Shown: positions 48,401-55,650, counted from the stretch's first letter. The stretch is DNA of 64,000 bases from Littorina saxatilis (GCF_037325665.1 NC_090259.1:35695914-35759913); one strand, 5' to 3'. The notes: generated by a model from the letters alone, not told the origin. Numbers and translations: made by a program.

Positions 48401-49152
48401 AATGAACAGGGTCAAATCAACTGCACCAATCAAGTAGAAACAACAAGCCAAGGTCACCTGCACTGAAGTTGGAAACAAATAATGTTGCATTTATTTTTTC
48501 ATGCTGCACAGTGCCCTCTTATAACATAAAGCTGTTTCGCTATCTGACTTTACAATCATACATTGCAGTTGCGCTGATGACTAATTTGCCACAAAAAGTA
48601 GCAGACAGACTGATCAGTTGGATTTAGAGAGAAAGCGGCAGACTGAAGCCTACCTTTGGTTCTCTGTCAACTGTGGCGTGTGCTGTGTGGTCCATGTCTG
48701 TTGCTATACTGGCCGACTTCTGCACCTTCTGCTTGGGTCGTGCACCTCCCATATCCCGTCCCTTCTCCTGTCATCAAGATCAAAACTTATCCCTGTCAAC
48801 ATCATACTCACCTCAATCTATTGTTTGCATTATATCTAGAGCTGTTACATTTACCAAATGTTTCACCAACAGACAATGCTCAGATGTGAACTACCTCTCA
48901 ACCCCCTACCACAACCCACACACCCTCTCCACATACACACACATTTGTCCATTTCTGTTTCTCTTCAACCACCAAGAAATAATATGGAGTGATGACTATT
49001 TCTGTAAATGTTGATATGTTATTCATATACGTTAACAAAGGAAACGTCAGGATTAAACAAAAGATGACAGCTAGAACAGACCTTTTTGTCAGGTGTCAGT
49101 TTCATGATCTCCATATTTTCCATACTGAAGCGACGGGCTCTCTCTGGTCGTT
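22281..49152 (-). CDS. GPSM2: GPSM2/LGN (Pins), 3' portion: linker and four GoLoco motifs, five exons
   Basis: G-protein signalling modulator 2 links cortical Galpha(i)-GDP to NuMA and dynein to orient the mitotic spindle. Exons in coding order are 49082-49152, 48654-48767, 45432-45600, 36283-36476 and 22281-22466 (stop). All introns are GT-AG and the phases agree (0, 0, 1, 0). The ~243 residues collinearly match vertebrate GPSM2. They comprise RRFSMENMEIMKLTPDKK, a basic linker, then GoLoco 1 (FFDLLSRFQSRRIDDQR), GoLoco 2 (ELMDMVAGFQVSRMNDQR), GoLoco 3 (split between two exons) and GoLoco 4 (FFSLIMKVQSSRLDSQR), ending in a KKKKK tail. The GoLoco Gln-Arg pair that contacts the nucleotide is kept in all four. 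TPR exons are not in the window; the first exon here enters with two bases of a split codon. GPSM1/AGS3 is a possible alternative, since many invertebrates have one gene ancestral to both. The introns are 314 bp, 3.05 kb, 9.0 kb and 13.8 kb and are full of mobile elements. Confidence 0.93.
22467..23129. other. GPSM2 intron, non-coding
   Basis: Start of the 13.8-kb intron, on the acceptor side in coding order. Nothing recognised beyond the branch/acceptor region next to 22466. Confidence 0.5.
23130..27125. mobile_element. Element with inverted ends, class uncertain (possibly DIRS-like fossil)
   Basis: The outer arms are inverted copies. The left arm is about 23130-23256 plus 23887-23960; the right arm is about 26890-27110. 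Shared words include ACCTCAATTTAA, TTACGATCTGGTAA-like and TCTAGATTTCC(A/G)TCAGTA, plus CCATTAAGGGA. The right side also holds a hairpin (about 26770-26870) built from the same AATTGAGGTGA terminal motif. Extra terminal-motif copies near one end recall DIRS-type tyrosine-recombinase retroelements, and a DIRS fossil does occur at 37.8-45.3 kb, but no reverse transcriptase is visible here. The interior (about 24.1-26.7 kb) contains degraded coding-like stretches on both strands that I cannot assign. It is broken in many places and lies in the large GPSM2 intron. Confidence 0.5.
23259..23886. mobile_element. Tigger/pogo MITE inserted in the inverted-end element
   Basis: Ends CAGTGAAAACTGTC and GACAGGTTTTACTG, with TA duplications at 23257-23258 and 23887-23888. 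The subterminal GGACAC/AAGGACAC repeats match those of the Tigger copy at 11930-13515. The other arm of the host element has the uninterrupted sequence, so the TA target is directly visible. About 628 bp, no transposase. Confidence 0.85.
27408..28999 (+). pseudogene. LINE reverse transcriptase remnant, frameshifted
   Basis: Four overlapping open blocks in successive frames: 27408-28271, 28241-28711, 28624-28818 and 28799-28999. The first carries the palm motifs including YADD; the last two carry the C-terminal Cys/His motif. The DNA is much more AT-rich than the LINE at 99-1846. The three frameshifts mark it as clearly older. Confidence 0.85.
29007..29857 (-). mobile_element. 850-bp mobile repeat, copy 2 (near full length, reversed)
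   Basis: Reverse orientation relative to the copies at 3144 and 32529. It begins ACATTTAGTCAAGTTTTAAC and ends TTCGCCGTACGCGACTTG. Short inverted ACATTTAGTCAAG / CTTGACTAAATGT words lie near both ends. It contains the GT-rich microsatellite (about 29055-29098). It interrupts the 3' untranslated region of the LINE, since LINE sequence occurs on both sides. Confidence 0.8.
29941..30419. other. GPSM2 intron, non-coding
   Basis: A 102-codon open frame (30100-30408) has no recognisable domain and no splice or homology support. I consider it chance. Confidence 0.4.
30420..30655 (+). repeat. Dispersed repeat copy, inverted relative to 35240-35470
   Basis: Shares TCTCGCTATCTCAA, AATGTGGTCTTTGCAGATTA, GTAGTTGCCTCCCTTGC, AAAAGCACT-GCCA-TGAAAAACGAG and CCCTTGTT, in order, with the reverse complement of 35240-35470. 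Family unknown. Confidence 0.7.
32529..33378 (+). mobile_element. 850-bp mobile repeat, copy 3 (near full length)
   Basis: Starts ACAAGTCGCGTAAGGCGAAA and ends AAACTTGACTAAATGTAAAA. Collinear with the copy at 29007-29857 in reverse, and with 3144-3875 in its last 700 bp. The region after the start (32560-32660) differs most from copy 2. Non-coding. It is nested in the Tigger-type element at 31250-34342. Confidence 0.8.
33648..33741 (+). repeat. (GT)n microsatellite
   Basis: Roughly 40 uninterrupted GT units, ending GCGTGCGTG. Confidence 0.97.
34515..34690 (+). mobile_element. tRNA-derived SINE fragment
   Basis: A box GTAGCTCAGTCGGTAGCG and body CAGAGTCAACTTTAAGCAGA, CTCTCCTCGGTGTTCGAACA, then AGATAAAGATCCCC. 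It matches the first half of the SINEs at 17.1 and 17.6 kb. The tail is missing and target duplication is not visible. Confidence 0.7.
34722..34774 (+). repeat. (CA)n microsatellite
   Basis: About 25 CA units beside the SINE fragment. Confidence 0.97.
35240..35470 (-). repeat. Dispersed repeat copy, inverted relative to 30420-30655
   Basis: Reverse-complement match to 30420-30655, including AATCTGCAAAGACCACATTG and GCAAGGGAGGCAACTAC. The two copies flank the 3.1-kb Tigger-type element at distances of 0.6 and 0.9 kb. Confidence 0.7.
35476..35905. mobile_element. MITE with ~48-bp terminal inverted repeats
   Basis: Left arm 35476-35524 (CTTGGTAATCTTGAACTTTA, GCGTGTTAAATTCATAGCTC) is inverted at 35858-35905 (GAGCTATGAATTTAACACGC, CAAAGTTCAAGATTACCCAA). 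About 430 bp, no coding sequence. Target duplication unclear; superfamily unknown. Confidence 0.75.
36283..36476 (-). CDS. GPSM2: GPSM2 exon: GoLoco 2 and first half of GoLoco 3
   Basis: The acceptor ACGTTGACAG precedes TTGGATCA, and the exon ends CGATGCCAG before GTACAC. Two bases complete a Val codon with the previous exon, then 64 residues follow. GoLoco 2 is ELMDMVAGFQVSRMNDQR, followed by ASLPTFPGL as in vertebrate GPSM2. The last residues, DDSFFEMLMRCQ, are the helix half of GoLoco 3, completed in the next exon by ASRLEDQR. Confidence 0.95.
36477..37490. other. GPSM2 intron next to the GoLoco 2 exon; possible LINE 3' end
   Basis: Acceptor region adjoining the exon at 36476. Around 37210-37290, GATGAGCTTGGCAAATAAAA followed by an A-rich stretch resembles a truncated LINE 3' end. 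No gene. Confidence 0.4.
37497..37836. mobile_element. Small hairpin element with ~55-bp inverted ends
   Basis: The left end (AAATAAATTTTCATTTAATT, AATATATTTACCCAATTCAC) is inverted at 37785-37836. About 340 bp, abutting the DIRS-type fossil. Its CCCAATTCACATATATAGC motif resembles the CCAACTCACATATATAGC at the DIRS end, so it may be a miniature relative. No coding sequence. Confidence 0.65.
39920..40526. mobile_element. Mariner-derived foldback palindrome, 277-bp arms
   Basis: Left arm 39920-40196 and right arm 40250-40526 are almost perfect reverse complements around a 53-bp loop. The ends read CAGGGTGGGCCATAAAAAGT, and TA is duplicated at 39918-39919 and 40527-40528, as in Tc1/mariner. 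Each arm encodes the same N-terminal transposase start outward-in (MDCIPVQERTKIVELYFATN, then AQRAFRREFPGTHC and RTVKRLVDKF). This is the paired-like HTH of mariner/IS630-type transposases. The plus copy continues through the loop into NTGSLADNNKGHSGRP, the linker before the DDE domain, which is absent. Only a few differences separate the arms, so the inverted duplication is young or kept alike by gene conversion. It interrupts the DIRS fossil. Confidence 0.92.
40042..40249 (+). pseudogene. Mariner transposase N-terminal fragment
   Basis: Reads MDCIPVQERTKIVELYFATN, a paired-type HTH, then RLVDKFRNTGSLADNNKGHS and GRP at the palindrome loop. After 40250 the frame is the inverted arm read backwards and is not transposase. 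The mirror copy of its first ~52 codons lies on the minus strand, starting at 40404 with two substitutions (MDRIPVQEK). No catalytic residues are present. Confidence 0.8.
41640..42235. repeat. ~227-bp tandem repeat, about 2.5 copies
   Basis: GTGAG-GAC-GGGCA starts at 41776 and again at 42003. The units share CTGCCACCAAC, CCCGAAGGGTTGAC, AAGTGCTACGATTACCTGGA and GTGCAGAAG. A partial, more diverged unit precedes at about 41640-41775. It lies in the capsid-like part of the DIRS fossil and would encode a repeated Pro/Ser/Gly-rich segment. Confidence 0.85.
42879..43630 (+). mobile_element. TGACCTTGACC-rich dispersed repeat, copy D (complete-looking)
   Basis: Starts AACAAGAAGGGCAAAGCCCA with TACGACTCACATGC, and ends ACTCACTTTTGCTTCGCATG followed by TGAGTCAAAA. 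Its interior carries many GTGACCTTGACC / AAGGTCAAGGTCA words (near 42955, 42966, 42986, 43122, 43222, 43272, 43440) and CCGGCCGGCTGGCCGG near the end. Non-coding. The start resembles the AACAAGAGGCGAAGCC elements at 10438 and 53213, and the truncated AAGAAGAGCAAATGTTTATA at 49443. Confidence 0.65.
43780..45060. repeat. Region with a recurring GTGTAAATGTAACRTACA motif
   Basis: TTTGGTGTAAA-type motifs occur near 43791, 43977, 44158, 44499, 44860 and 45028, plus an inverted one near 44318-44336 and one outside at about 42850. Several spacings are close to 182 bp or twice that. The sequence between is diverged, so this is either a decayed satellite-like array or a set of subterminal motifs. It lies inside the DIRS-bounded segment of the GPSM2 intron. 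Confidence 0.5.
45371..45417 (+). repeat. (GT)n microsatellite beside a GPSM2 splice donor
   Basis: About 22 GT units on plus, so CA repeats in the GPSM2 transcript, beginning about 14 nt after the donor of the GoLoco 1 exon. Confidence 0.97.
45432..45600 (-). CDS. GPSM2: GPSM2 exon: GoLoco 1
   Basis: The acceptor TGTGTTGCAG precedes AAAGTGAAC, and the exon ends CTGG before the donor GTCAGT. It encodes 56 residues plus one base. GoLoco 1 is FFDLLSRFQSRRIDDQR, nearly identical to the human first motif, followed by a Ser/Thr/Pro-rich spacer (LLESAPATPTRITESDSD). A (CA)n tract starts only about 14 bases into the downstream intron. Confidence 0.95.
45601..46374. other. GPSM2 intron, non-coding
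   Basis: Acceptor side of the GoLoco 1 exon, then ordinary AT-rich intron. No element recognised. Confidence 0.5.
46375..46680 (+). repeat. TGACCTTGA-type dispersed repeat, copy C
   Basis: Matches the later part of copies A and B. It has a doubled CTCTAGCTTCGAAAACATCC / GAGATAACCTCAACGTTAAG block, GACCCCGCTGTGACCCCA, a GCCGGCTGTCCATCCGGCCG palindrome-rich patch and the end ATTACTCAGGTGAGTCAAA. 5' part absent. Confidence 0.7.
47213..47940. mobile_element. MITE with GGACTATAAGGCGC ends, containing a second repeat
   Basis: GGACTATAAGGCGC (47218-47231) is exactly inverted at 47921-47934. The arms extend weakly through a C-rich segment (C-run about 47247-47260 against GTGGGGGTTGCACCC). Inside, 47279-47560 holds direct repeats of AGTATACCACAAATGTGCTA (47279, 47398) and a 17-bp inverted pair TGTGCCAAATTGGAACC. 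That looks like a separate small insertion. No coding sequence; intronic. Confidence 0.7.
48023..48340. other. Low-complexity A-rich/C-run intron segment
   Basis: Poly-C run (about 48241-48257) between A/G-rich stretches. Open frames here are compositional artefacts. Confidence 0.6.
48654..48767 (-). CDS. GPSM2: GPSM2 exon: basic linker
   Basis: 114 bp, 38 codons, phase 0 at both ends. The acceptor CTTGATGACAG precedes GAGAAGGGA, and CCAAAG precedes the donor GTAGGC. It encodes a Lys/Arg-rich low-complexity linker (starting EKGRDMGGARPKQKVQKSAS). Sequence conservation with vertebrates is weak, as expected for the linker. The call rests on phase fit, good splice sites and position between two firm exons, so it is less certain than its neighbours. 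Confidence 0.72.
49082..49152 (-). CDS. GPSM2: GPSM2 exon: pre-GoLoco linker motif
   Basis: The acceptor TTGTTGTCAG precedes AACGACC, and the exon ends GACAAAAAG before GTCTGT. It encodes two bases of a split codon plus 23 residues, RPERARRFSMENMEIMKLTP followed by DKK. Human GPSM2 has RRHSMENMELMKLTPEK at the same place. The basic RRFS serine context is the conserved linker segment after the TPR domain. Confidence 0.92.
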
Positions 49153-49442
49153 CTGACAACAAAGAAGAAGAGACAAATGATGAACTATCACGCACATTTA
49201 ACACAGACTTAACCTTTAGCACTCCAGATTCCAGCCAGCATTACTTCCCCTGCAGCGACATTATTTTGCTTACCTAGCATAAGAATAACACCCACTAACT
49301 TTCAACACTTACAACTTCTTTGAAAATGCACTCATAAGCATGAAACTTTGTGGTTGTGATGGGGTTATATTCAAAATTAAGATATTTTTGTTTGCATGGC
49401 GCATCACTTGTTATTTTCTTAGCAATAAATAAATAAACAACA

Positions 49443-49500
49443 AGAAGAGCAAATGTTTATACGACTCACCTTCGCCATTCGTAAAGTAAATCAGAAGAAT
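49443..49500 (+). repeat. Fragment of AACAAGAAGRGCAAA-type repeat end
   Basis: AAGAAGAGCAAATGTTTATA then CGACTCACC matches the first ~40 bp of the repeat at 42879, but the rest does not follow. Confidence 0.4.
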
Positions 49501-49858
49501 GTTGCCGTTTCATATTTTGTCTTATCTTACATAGGTGAGAGAGACTACCAGTACCAATGCGATAAAGGACCTTCAGTGCACATTGATCCGATTATCTGAT
49601 TGCTCAAATGGTGAAATAAAACATGTCTTAAAAGGAGTAATCCAAGAGCTATGACCCCCCCCCCCCCCCTTCATAAAATTATGTTCAAGACAACTCCTTA
49701 TGTGACCTGAATCAATCTATTTAGTAATTCAACCCGAATAATATTTCACATATTTCAACTTGCACAACCACCATCTTCCTAAAATTCCACCACCATCATT
49801 GTTATACTCAACATCCACCAAATTTTTAAAACAAGAGATTTTTTTTTTTACAAGAATT

Positions 49859-50004
49859 AGACCTGGCCTTCTTGTGCGTGTTCCGCTCTGCAAAACTGGG
49901 GCTGGCATCCCCATAGCAGCTCCAAACTTTTGAAGAGATGCATGGCTGGCTCCAATCTCATCGTCTAGCTGTCAGAGCGGAACACGCACAAGAAGGCCAG
50001 GTCT
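49859..50004. repeat. Perfect 32-bp inverted repeat with 82-bp loop
   Basis: 49859-49890 (starting AGACCTGGCC, ending TTCCGCTCTG) is the exact reverse complement of 49973-50004. The loop is 49891-49972. Either strand could form a stable hairpin. No matching copy elsewhere in the window. Confidence 0.9.
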
Positions 50005-50480
50005 ACGGCCCTGGGATGGCCTAACAAGAACATTGTGGCAAGTGCCAAGCTCATTAGCTAATCATAAATGAGCATCCTCCAAACAGGCTGCATATTGCTG
50101 CTGAATTTTTACCACAATGACCTTGAAACAGTGGCAAATATTTGGTTAATATTTTGTGCATTGCCCAGCTATAGTCAAGGGTCAACCCGACGGGGTTGGG
50201 TTAGAGATGATGTTTTTCAGAAAGCTTATTCAGTTTACAGCCGATGTTCGGAAAACGAAAAATGGCTCCGTTGTACCGCTTTTGAGTGAGGAGCGTTTTT
50301 GTAACCTAACCCATATTCTGCAAAAAACGCAGTTTTGATGCAGGGGGTATGTTACAAATAAACGTCGTATACTTCGTTTCGGTAAACAAACATTTGTAAA
50401 TTATACATTAAACAAAAGCTAAGGCTTTGTTCTATCAGGCAATATACAAACAACATTCTTCCTATTTATACTTTTAGACA

Positions 50481-51316
50481 TTAAGGGCAGACACCACAGT
50501 GAAAAAAGTGATTTTTTTGTTCTCTGGTCATATTGTTTTTCTTTCTGATTTTGGATGTTGAACCTCTTCTGGTCACACTGGTGCATATATCTTACAGCAG
50601 AACTATTAATAAACGGTCTAAACGGCAAAATACACAATGTATGTGAATGCAATTCTGGATATTAATAACACAAACAAGCAAATTTTGTTGAATGCAGTTT
50701 CTTTTTGTTCTACAGTATTCTCAAAAACTTGATTTTGAAGTCTATGTTGTCTTGTTACATGTTTCTAAACATTTTTGAGCAAAAACTCAATTTTTAACAC
50801 GTTTTGTCCGTTTTCTCAAAATATCATTTTTGACACTTTAAAAGCCTAAGGTTTTTTTTCTAATAAAGTTACTTTGTTGAAACTTTGCATACATCTTGAG
50901 AGTGTTATTTTGCAGAAAGTGATTGAGGGATTTGGTGGTATACAAATTTCTTGAGAAATTATACCATTTTTGGGGGCGTTTTTTCATGAAATTGAACATC
51001 CCTCATTTTCATCACTGATATTTTTTAAATGACTTTAGATATCAAAAAAACCCTCAATCAGTTTCTCGGTATTGTGCTAAAGTATAAATAACAAGCATCA
51101 AAAAAAATTTTCATGCAGATATAAAAAAGCCTTAGGGTTTTAAAAAGGGACAGTTTGGTGGCCATCTTGGATTGCTACCACGGCAACCAATGGTCAATTT
51201 TTTTTTTTTTTTCATTTTCTCAGGAGATGGACTGAGTACTTAAATTCTAAAACAAGTGTTGACCTAAGAGTTGTCAAACAAAAAAAATCACTTTTAACAC
51301 CAGTGCCTCCCCTTAA
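50481..51316. mobile_element. MITE with TTAA ends
   Basis: Begins TTAAGGGCAGACACCACAGT and ends CCAGTGCCTCCCCTTAA. The arms extend inward through AAAAGTGATTTTTTTG against CAAAAAAAATCACTTTT. Bounding TTAA on both sides suggests a TTAA-targeting superfamily (piggyBac or Kolobok), by inference. 836 bp, AT-rich interior, no transposase. Confidence 0.8.
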
Positions 51317-53212
51317 CCTGCGAGTACAACATCGTGTTGAGAAAATCAAAATATGTCATTCTTCCAAACGATAAGTAAAGATAATTCAGTCCCAGGTTAA
51401 TATTGAAATCATAAATACACACACAAGTCGATTTTTCTTACAGATGAACTGACTTGGCATCATATTGGTTAGTTCCATTTGGCAGACACCAGCCATATGA
51501 AAAAAAATTGAGTCAATGTGCATCAGCTGCAAAAAAGAGAAAAAGATCGACTGGGGAAAAAAGCTGACATAAACACAGCCCTGGAAGAAGATAGTTTTGT
51601 CCTGCCAAATGTCATTTGATGCATCATATGAAAGATGAAACTGTTGTAAATAAATATGTGTTTGATAAACGGATACATGGGTGCAACTGCTGGAAAATGA
51701 AAAAACTGACAAGTTTCAAGTCACTGAGTTTGTTTCAATTGAATACTTTCAAAAGGGATAACTGCTCAGGTTAAAAAGAAGAAGGTTTAGACAAAAACAG
51801 AAACCTCCAGAGTTATATCCCTTGCCATGCACATGCAATCTTCTGATGCTGCTTTTTCATTTTAGGAGTTAAATTCGCAAATGATTGTTGAATCATAGCT
51901 TGAATTAAAAGAGAAATAAGTTTCAAGCAAGCTTGTTTTAGTTGCCAACTTTCTAAAGGACTCAATGTATCTGAAGCAAAATACCACTGGTTCATAGATC
52001 AGGAATGCAAATTTTCTCTACCACTGAAGGTCTCTGAATCCCTGAAAGTGGGGTATATAAGTAGGTAGTCAAAAGCCTCTTTCCCGAGTTGTCCCAAAGC
52101 CGGTGTTATCCCGTTTTGCTAAAGATTCACAAATGATTTCTGGTGTAATTACGTACCGCATGTAATAAAAAACTGAATGAAACAAAAGTTTGAAGTCTTA
52201 TCTTGGTTTCTGTGGTGGTGGTTGTTTGTATTTGTTGAGCTAGAACAGATAACAACTCTCAAACCGAAGGCCCCGTGACCACCGGATGCCATTACGTCAC
52301 GCTCTGTGGCATGTCAGGCCTGACAGTATGCTCACACAATCTCAGAGTGCTTCGCGTTGTTTCATCGGTTGACCTAGAAATGATAACCAATTAAAAGCTT
52401 TGTTTCTCAGCTTCATTTACATGTAACAGTAAGCGGGATCGGACGTTGGCGAGAAAACGTGCAAAGCAAATGAAATATATGATATAATTTTTTGGAAGTT
52501 TTGCGATTTACAATCGATTTCAAAAGGATATTATCAGAAAGAAGAAGTATTCGACTAATTAATGCGGTATTTTTCTTGCCTAAACGTTATTTGTACGCCG
52601 AGCACTTTACGGGAGAAAAACGTAAACAAAGCCGTCTGTGCAACCCAGTCACCCTGAGCCGTGATGGCCGAAGCTTGTTCACGGCCCTGTCGAGCGACTG
52701 AAGACATCGCTGATTCTCGGCCTCGTCCATGCGAATCATGGAATCTCAAAGCTCTTGTTGGTGAGTACAGTTCTTAAGAATCCTGATTCATATTGTTTTT
52801 ATCAGTTATAAATAAAATCTGTGCGGATACATGCTAGTAATGCCGATCGCATGTGCAGAGATCGGTCGTCCATTGATGGTGTTCATGTGTGTAAAATGGT
52901 AGCTGTGGTTCTCAACAGATTTAATTAAATGTACGTTTCAAATGAAGGATTGTTGAATGGGCAACTTTGACTGGGCTTTTAAATTCATGGTTTCTGAAGG
53001 TTTTGTGGTTGTAGCACCCAAATATAAGTGGAAAATCATGAAAAAACGCGGTCATGTGACCCGTGGCAAAATTAGCGGTTTTGTGTCGTCTGCTCGATGT
53101 CGTTTCAAGGTGTGCTTTGCATGCTGCAACGTTCTCCGGTATTTCGGGTTACAGTTGAGAATTGCCTTTGGCTTCCTTATAAAGAAACGATACCATTACA
53201 TCAGTTATAACT
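51317..53212. other. Non-coding, nothing recognised
   Basis: No TPR-like GPSM2 exon, RNA gene or element seen. Short frames at 52492-52701 and 52957-53214 lack recognisable domains. Confidence 0.4.
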
Positions 53213-53590
53213 AACAAGAGGCGAAGCCTTCAAGGCTCCCGTAAGAAATCGACACACAGTAACACAAACTCAATCACTCCGTCACACATACACACACACA
53301 CACAGTAAGCATAGACACAGTGCAAGAGTGGGAGACGCTAGATCTAGATCTAACCGAGTAAGTCCACTGACGCTACTTCCGAGAAAAACGACTTTTACTG
53401 TTTGATAAAATGTCTCAAAAGTGATGATTATCTAGATCAAACCACCGAGATGATAAGATAGATAGCATTGATTTACGTAACCCGATTTTCATAATAATCT
53501 GATGGATGGTTTTGGTTTTGTTGGGCATTTTGTGGACTTACTTGGTTTTACCACTTTCCCCCCAATATCAGATCTAACAAAAAATGCGCA
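53213..53590. mobile_element. Small inverted-end repeat, copy 2 (AACAAGAGGCGAAGCC family)
   Basis: First ~120 bp nearly identical to 10438-10560: AACAAGAGGCGAAGCCTTCA, TCCGTCACACATACACACAC and AGTAAGCATAG. The right end is unclear. Internal GCGGACTTACTTGGTTTTAC repeats the preceding GGACTTACTTGGTTTTACCA at about 53532. Confidence 0.6.
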
Positions 53591-53698
53591 GATCTAAGCA
53601 AGCGGACTTACTTGGTTTTACCAGAATATTTGGAAGAAGAAGTGTTGTCAAGAGAAATGACAAAACAGTGAAAATAACACTACGAATTTGCACAAGAT

Positions 53699-53699
<1 letters not shown>

Positions 53700-53780
<81 letters not shown>

Positions 53781-54370
53781 AGACTAGACAGGGAGTGAGA
53801 GCGAGTGAGAGAGAGGAATGAGAGAGAGGAGACACAGCAGGGGCGGGGGGGGGGGGGGGGGGAGGGAGCGGGATGGAGGGAGAGAGAGAGAAAGAAATAA
53901 AGGGAGGGAGGGAGATAGAGAGATGGAAAGAGGGGTAAAGAGAGGGAGAAAGAGAGGGAGGGTAAGGGGGGAGAGCTATGGAGAGAGAGATAAATGGGGA
54001 GGAAGAGGGAGGGATGGAAAGAAATAGTGGGATGGAGGGAGAGAGAGAGGAGGGAGGGAGTGAGAGAAGGGGAGGGAGGGAGATAGGGAGGGAGGAAGAA
54101 GAGGGGGGAAGAGGAAGTGTGGGAGGGATGGAGGTAGGGAGGGAGGGAGGGAAAGAAAGAGATAGTGGGATAGAGGGAGAGAGAGAGGAGGGAGGGAGTA
54201 AGAGAGGGGGAGGGAGATAAGGGGGGAGGAAGAGAGTAGGAGGGAGAGAGAGGGGGAGGGAGGGAGAGAAAGAGAGTGGGATGGAGGGACAGAGGGGAGG
54301 GAGAGAGAGGGAAGGATGGAGGTAGAGAAAAGTCGATTGTTGGCGGTAGGGAGAGAGGGATGAGGGAAGA
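53700..54370 (+). repeat. Purine-only (GA/GGA) tract, ~670 bp
   Basis: A (GA)n run (53702-53771), a G run (about 53842-53861), then irregular GAGGGAGG/GGGAGAGAG sequence to about 54370, almost without pyrimidines except scattered T. The long open frames on both strands are compositional artefacts. It directly precedes the acceptor of the exon at 54402. Confidence 0.9.
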
Positions 54371-54401
54371 GAGCCACTCAAGATTGAGAGTGTTGCTGCA
54401 G

Positions 54402-55650
54402 ATCCGGATGACCTCCGACTTGTAGCTGTGGTGTGTGCTGTTGCCCTGGTCTTCGTCCGAATCACCGGTCCATACTTGGAGCTTCTCCAAAGTGAAGTCA
54501 AGTACACAGAGTTCCACAAGTATATATCCAGCTCATTATCCACAGGATGGACAAGCAAGTTGCAGAATATCCAGCCTATTCTTCAGCTTTTTTCTGTTTT
54601 CTTTTCATATTAACAAACTGACATTTTTCTGTGACACTTCAAGGGTTAATTTTGTACGAATGAATTCAAAAATATCTGCGTATAGGGCCAGAGTAATTTG
54701 CAACTCTAGCTGAACTTTATATTCAAGAACAAAGAAATGTAAGGAAAGAATTCTGTGATTCAGTGTTTGGTTATAGCACGAGCAATATATTTTGTATTAA
54801 TTGCTGAATTTTTGTAAGTATTTTATTGATGCATTATTCCAGCATTCTCCTGGACCCTCACTTTCTGGGCATCTTTGATGGGGAATTCGAACTGCAAGGA
54901 GACAAAGCAGCCCTGAAGGACAGTATCTACAACTTTGCCAGTCAGCACATCGAAGCAGTCCAGTGTACTCTACGGCAGCTGATGCCAGACATGTGCAGTG
55001 TATTGCGCAGGCAGTTGAATGACTTTCTGGAAGACGGTGGGTATGGTGGACAACCAGTTCCCTTCCCAGATGTCCTCAACCACTGCCCACTGACAAATCT
55101 GCTCGGTGAAAACATTTTCGGTGACCTGGGCTATGACATTAACAATCGGCGCAATGCATCTGTCCACCAGAGGTCGTCAACAAATATGCTGAGCCACAAC
55201 AGGACAACACTGTGGTTGAAGAAGAAACTGGAGACCCAGTCAAGCCATCTTCTTGCCTTCGCTCCAAGGAAAGGGAAGTCTTTGCGACACCACAACCGCC
55301 AACAAGAGAAAGCGGTGTTGCTGCGACTGAGGCAGAGGCTCCTGGAAAACAAGGCAAAAAAGGCGGCAAAGGAGGCCAGACAGGCAGCAACCAAAACCGA
55401 GCTAATAAGAAAGATGACGGCTGTTGGTGGCCTCTGTGTCATTGCAGAAGATGTTGATGCTCTGGTGATACGACTGAGAAGAGAAAAGAAATCAACCCTC
55501 TTGAACGCATTGAAGGACCAAATTCGATACCAGAAAACAGTATTGAATCAGAAGGGCTGCCTTCGACTCACTGGTAGCATTGAGGACCTGACAGCCAGGC
55601 TCAAGGCTCATCTGGGCGGCACTAATCTTCCAGCTCCAGATGAAGATTAG
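54402..55650 (+). CDS. Uncharacterised invertebrate protein, C-terminal part, two exons
   Basis: Exon 1 starts at 54402 after the acceptor GTTGCTGCAG and reads PDDLRLVAVVCAVALVFVRI then TGPYLELLQSEVKYTEFHKY. Its end is 54519 or 54558; both give the phase needed. Exon 2 runs 54843-55650 after the acceptor TTATTCCAG. It contains LLDPHFLGIFDGEFEL, HCPLTNLLGENIFGDLGYDI, NNRRNASVHQRSSTNMLSHN, a basic coiled-coil-like stretch (LRQRLLENKAKKAAKEARQA) and C-terminal LKDQIRYQKTVLNQKGCLRL. It ends PAPDED with a stop at 55648. From memory, this layout matches unnamed proteins repeated many times in cnidarian and mollusc genomes, so a transposon origin is possible. I do not know its function. The N-terminal part is not found upstream, where a purine tract lies. 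The frame is intact over ~270 codons of exon 2, so either recent or under constraint. Confidence 0.65.

Noticed and set aside
53648-54558. Open frames of ~290 codons on the minus strand, rich in Ser/Leu/Pro
   Set aside because: Direct translation of a purine-only tract; open in several frames at once and without any domain, so compositional.
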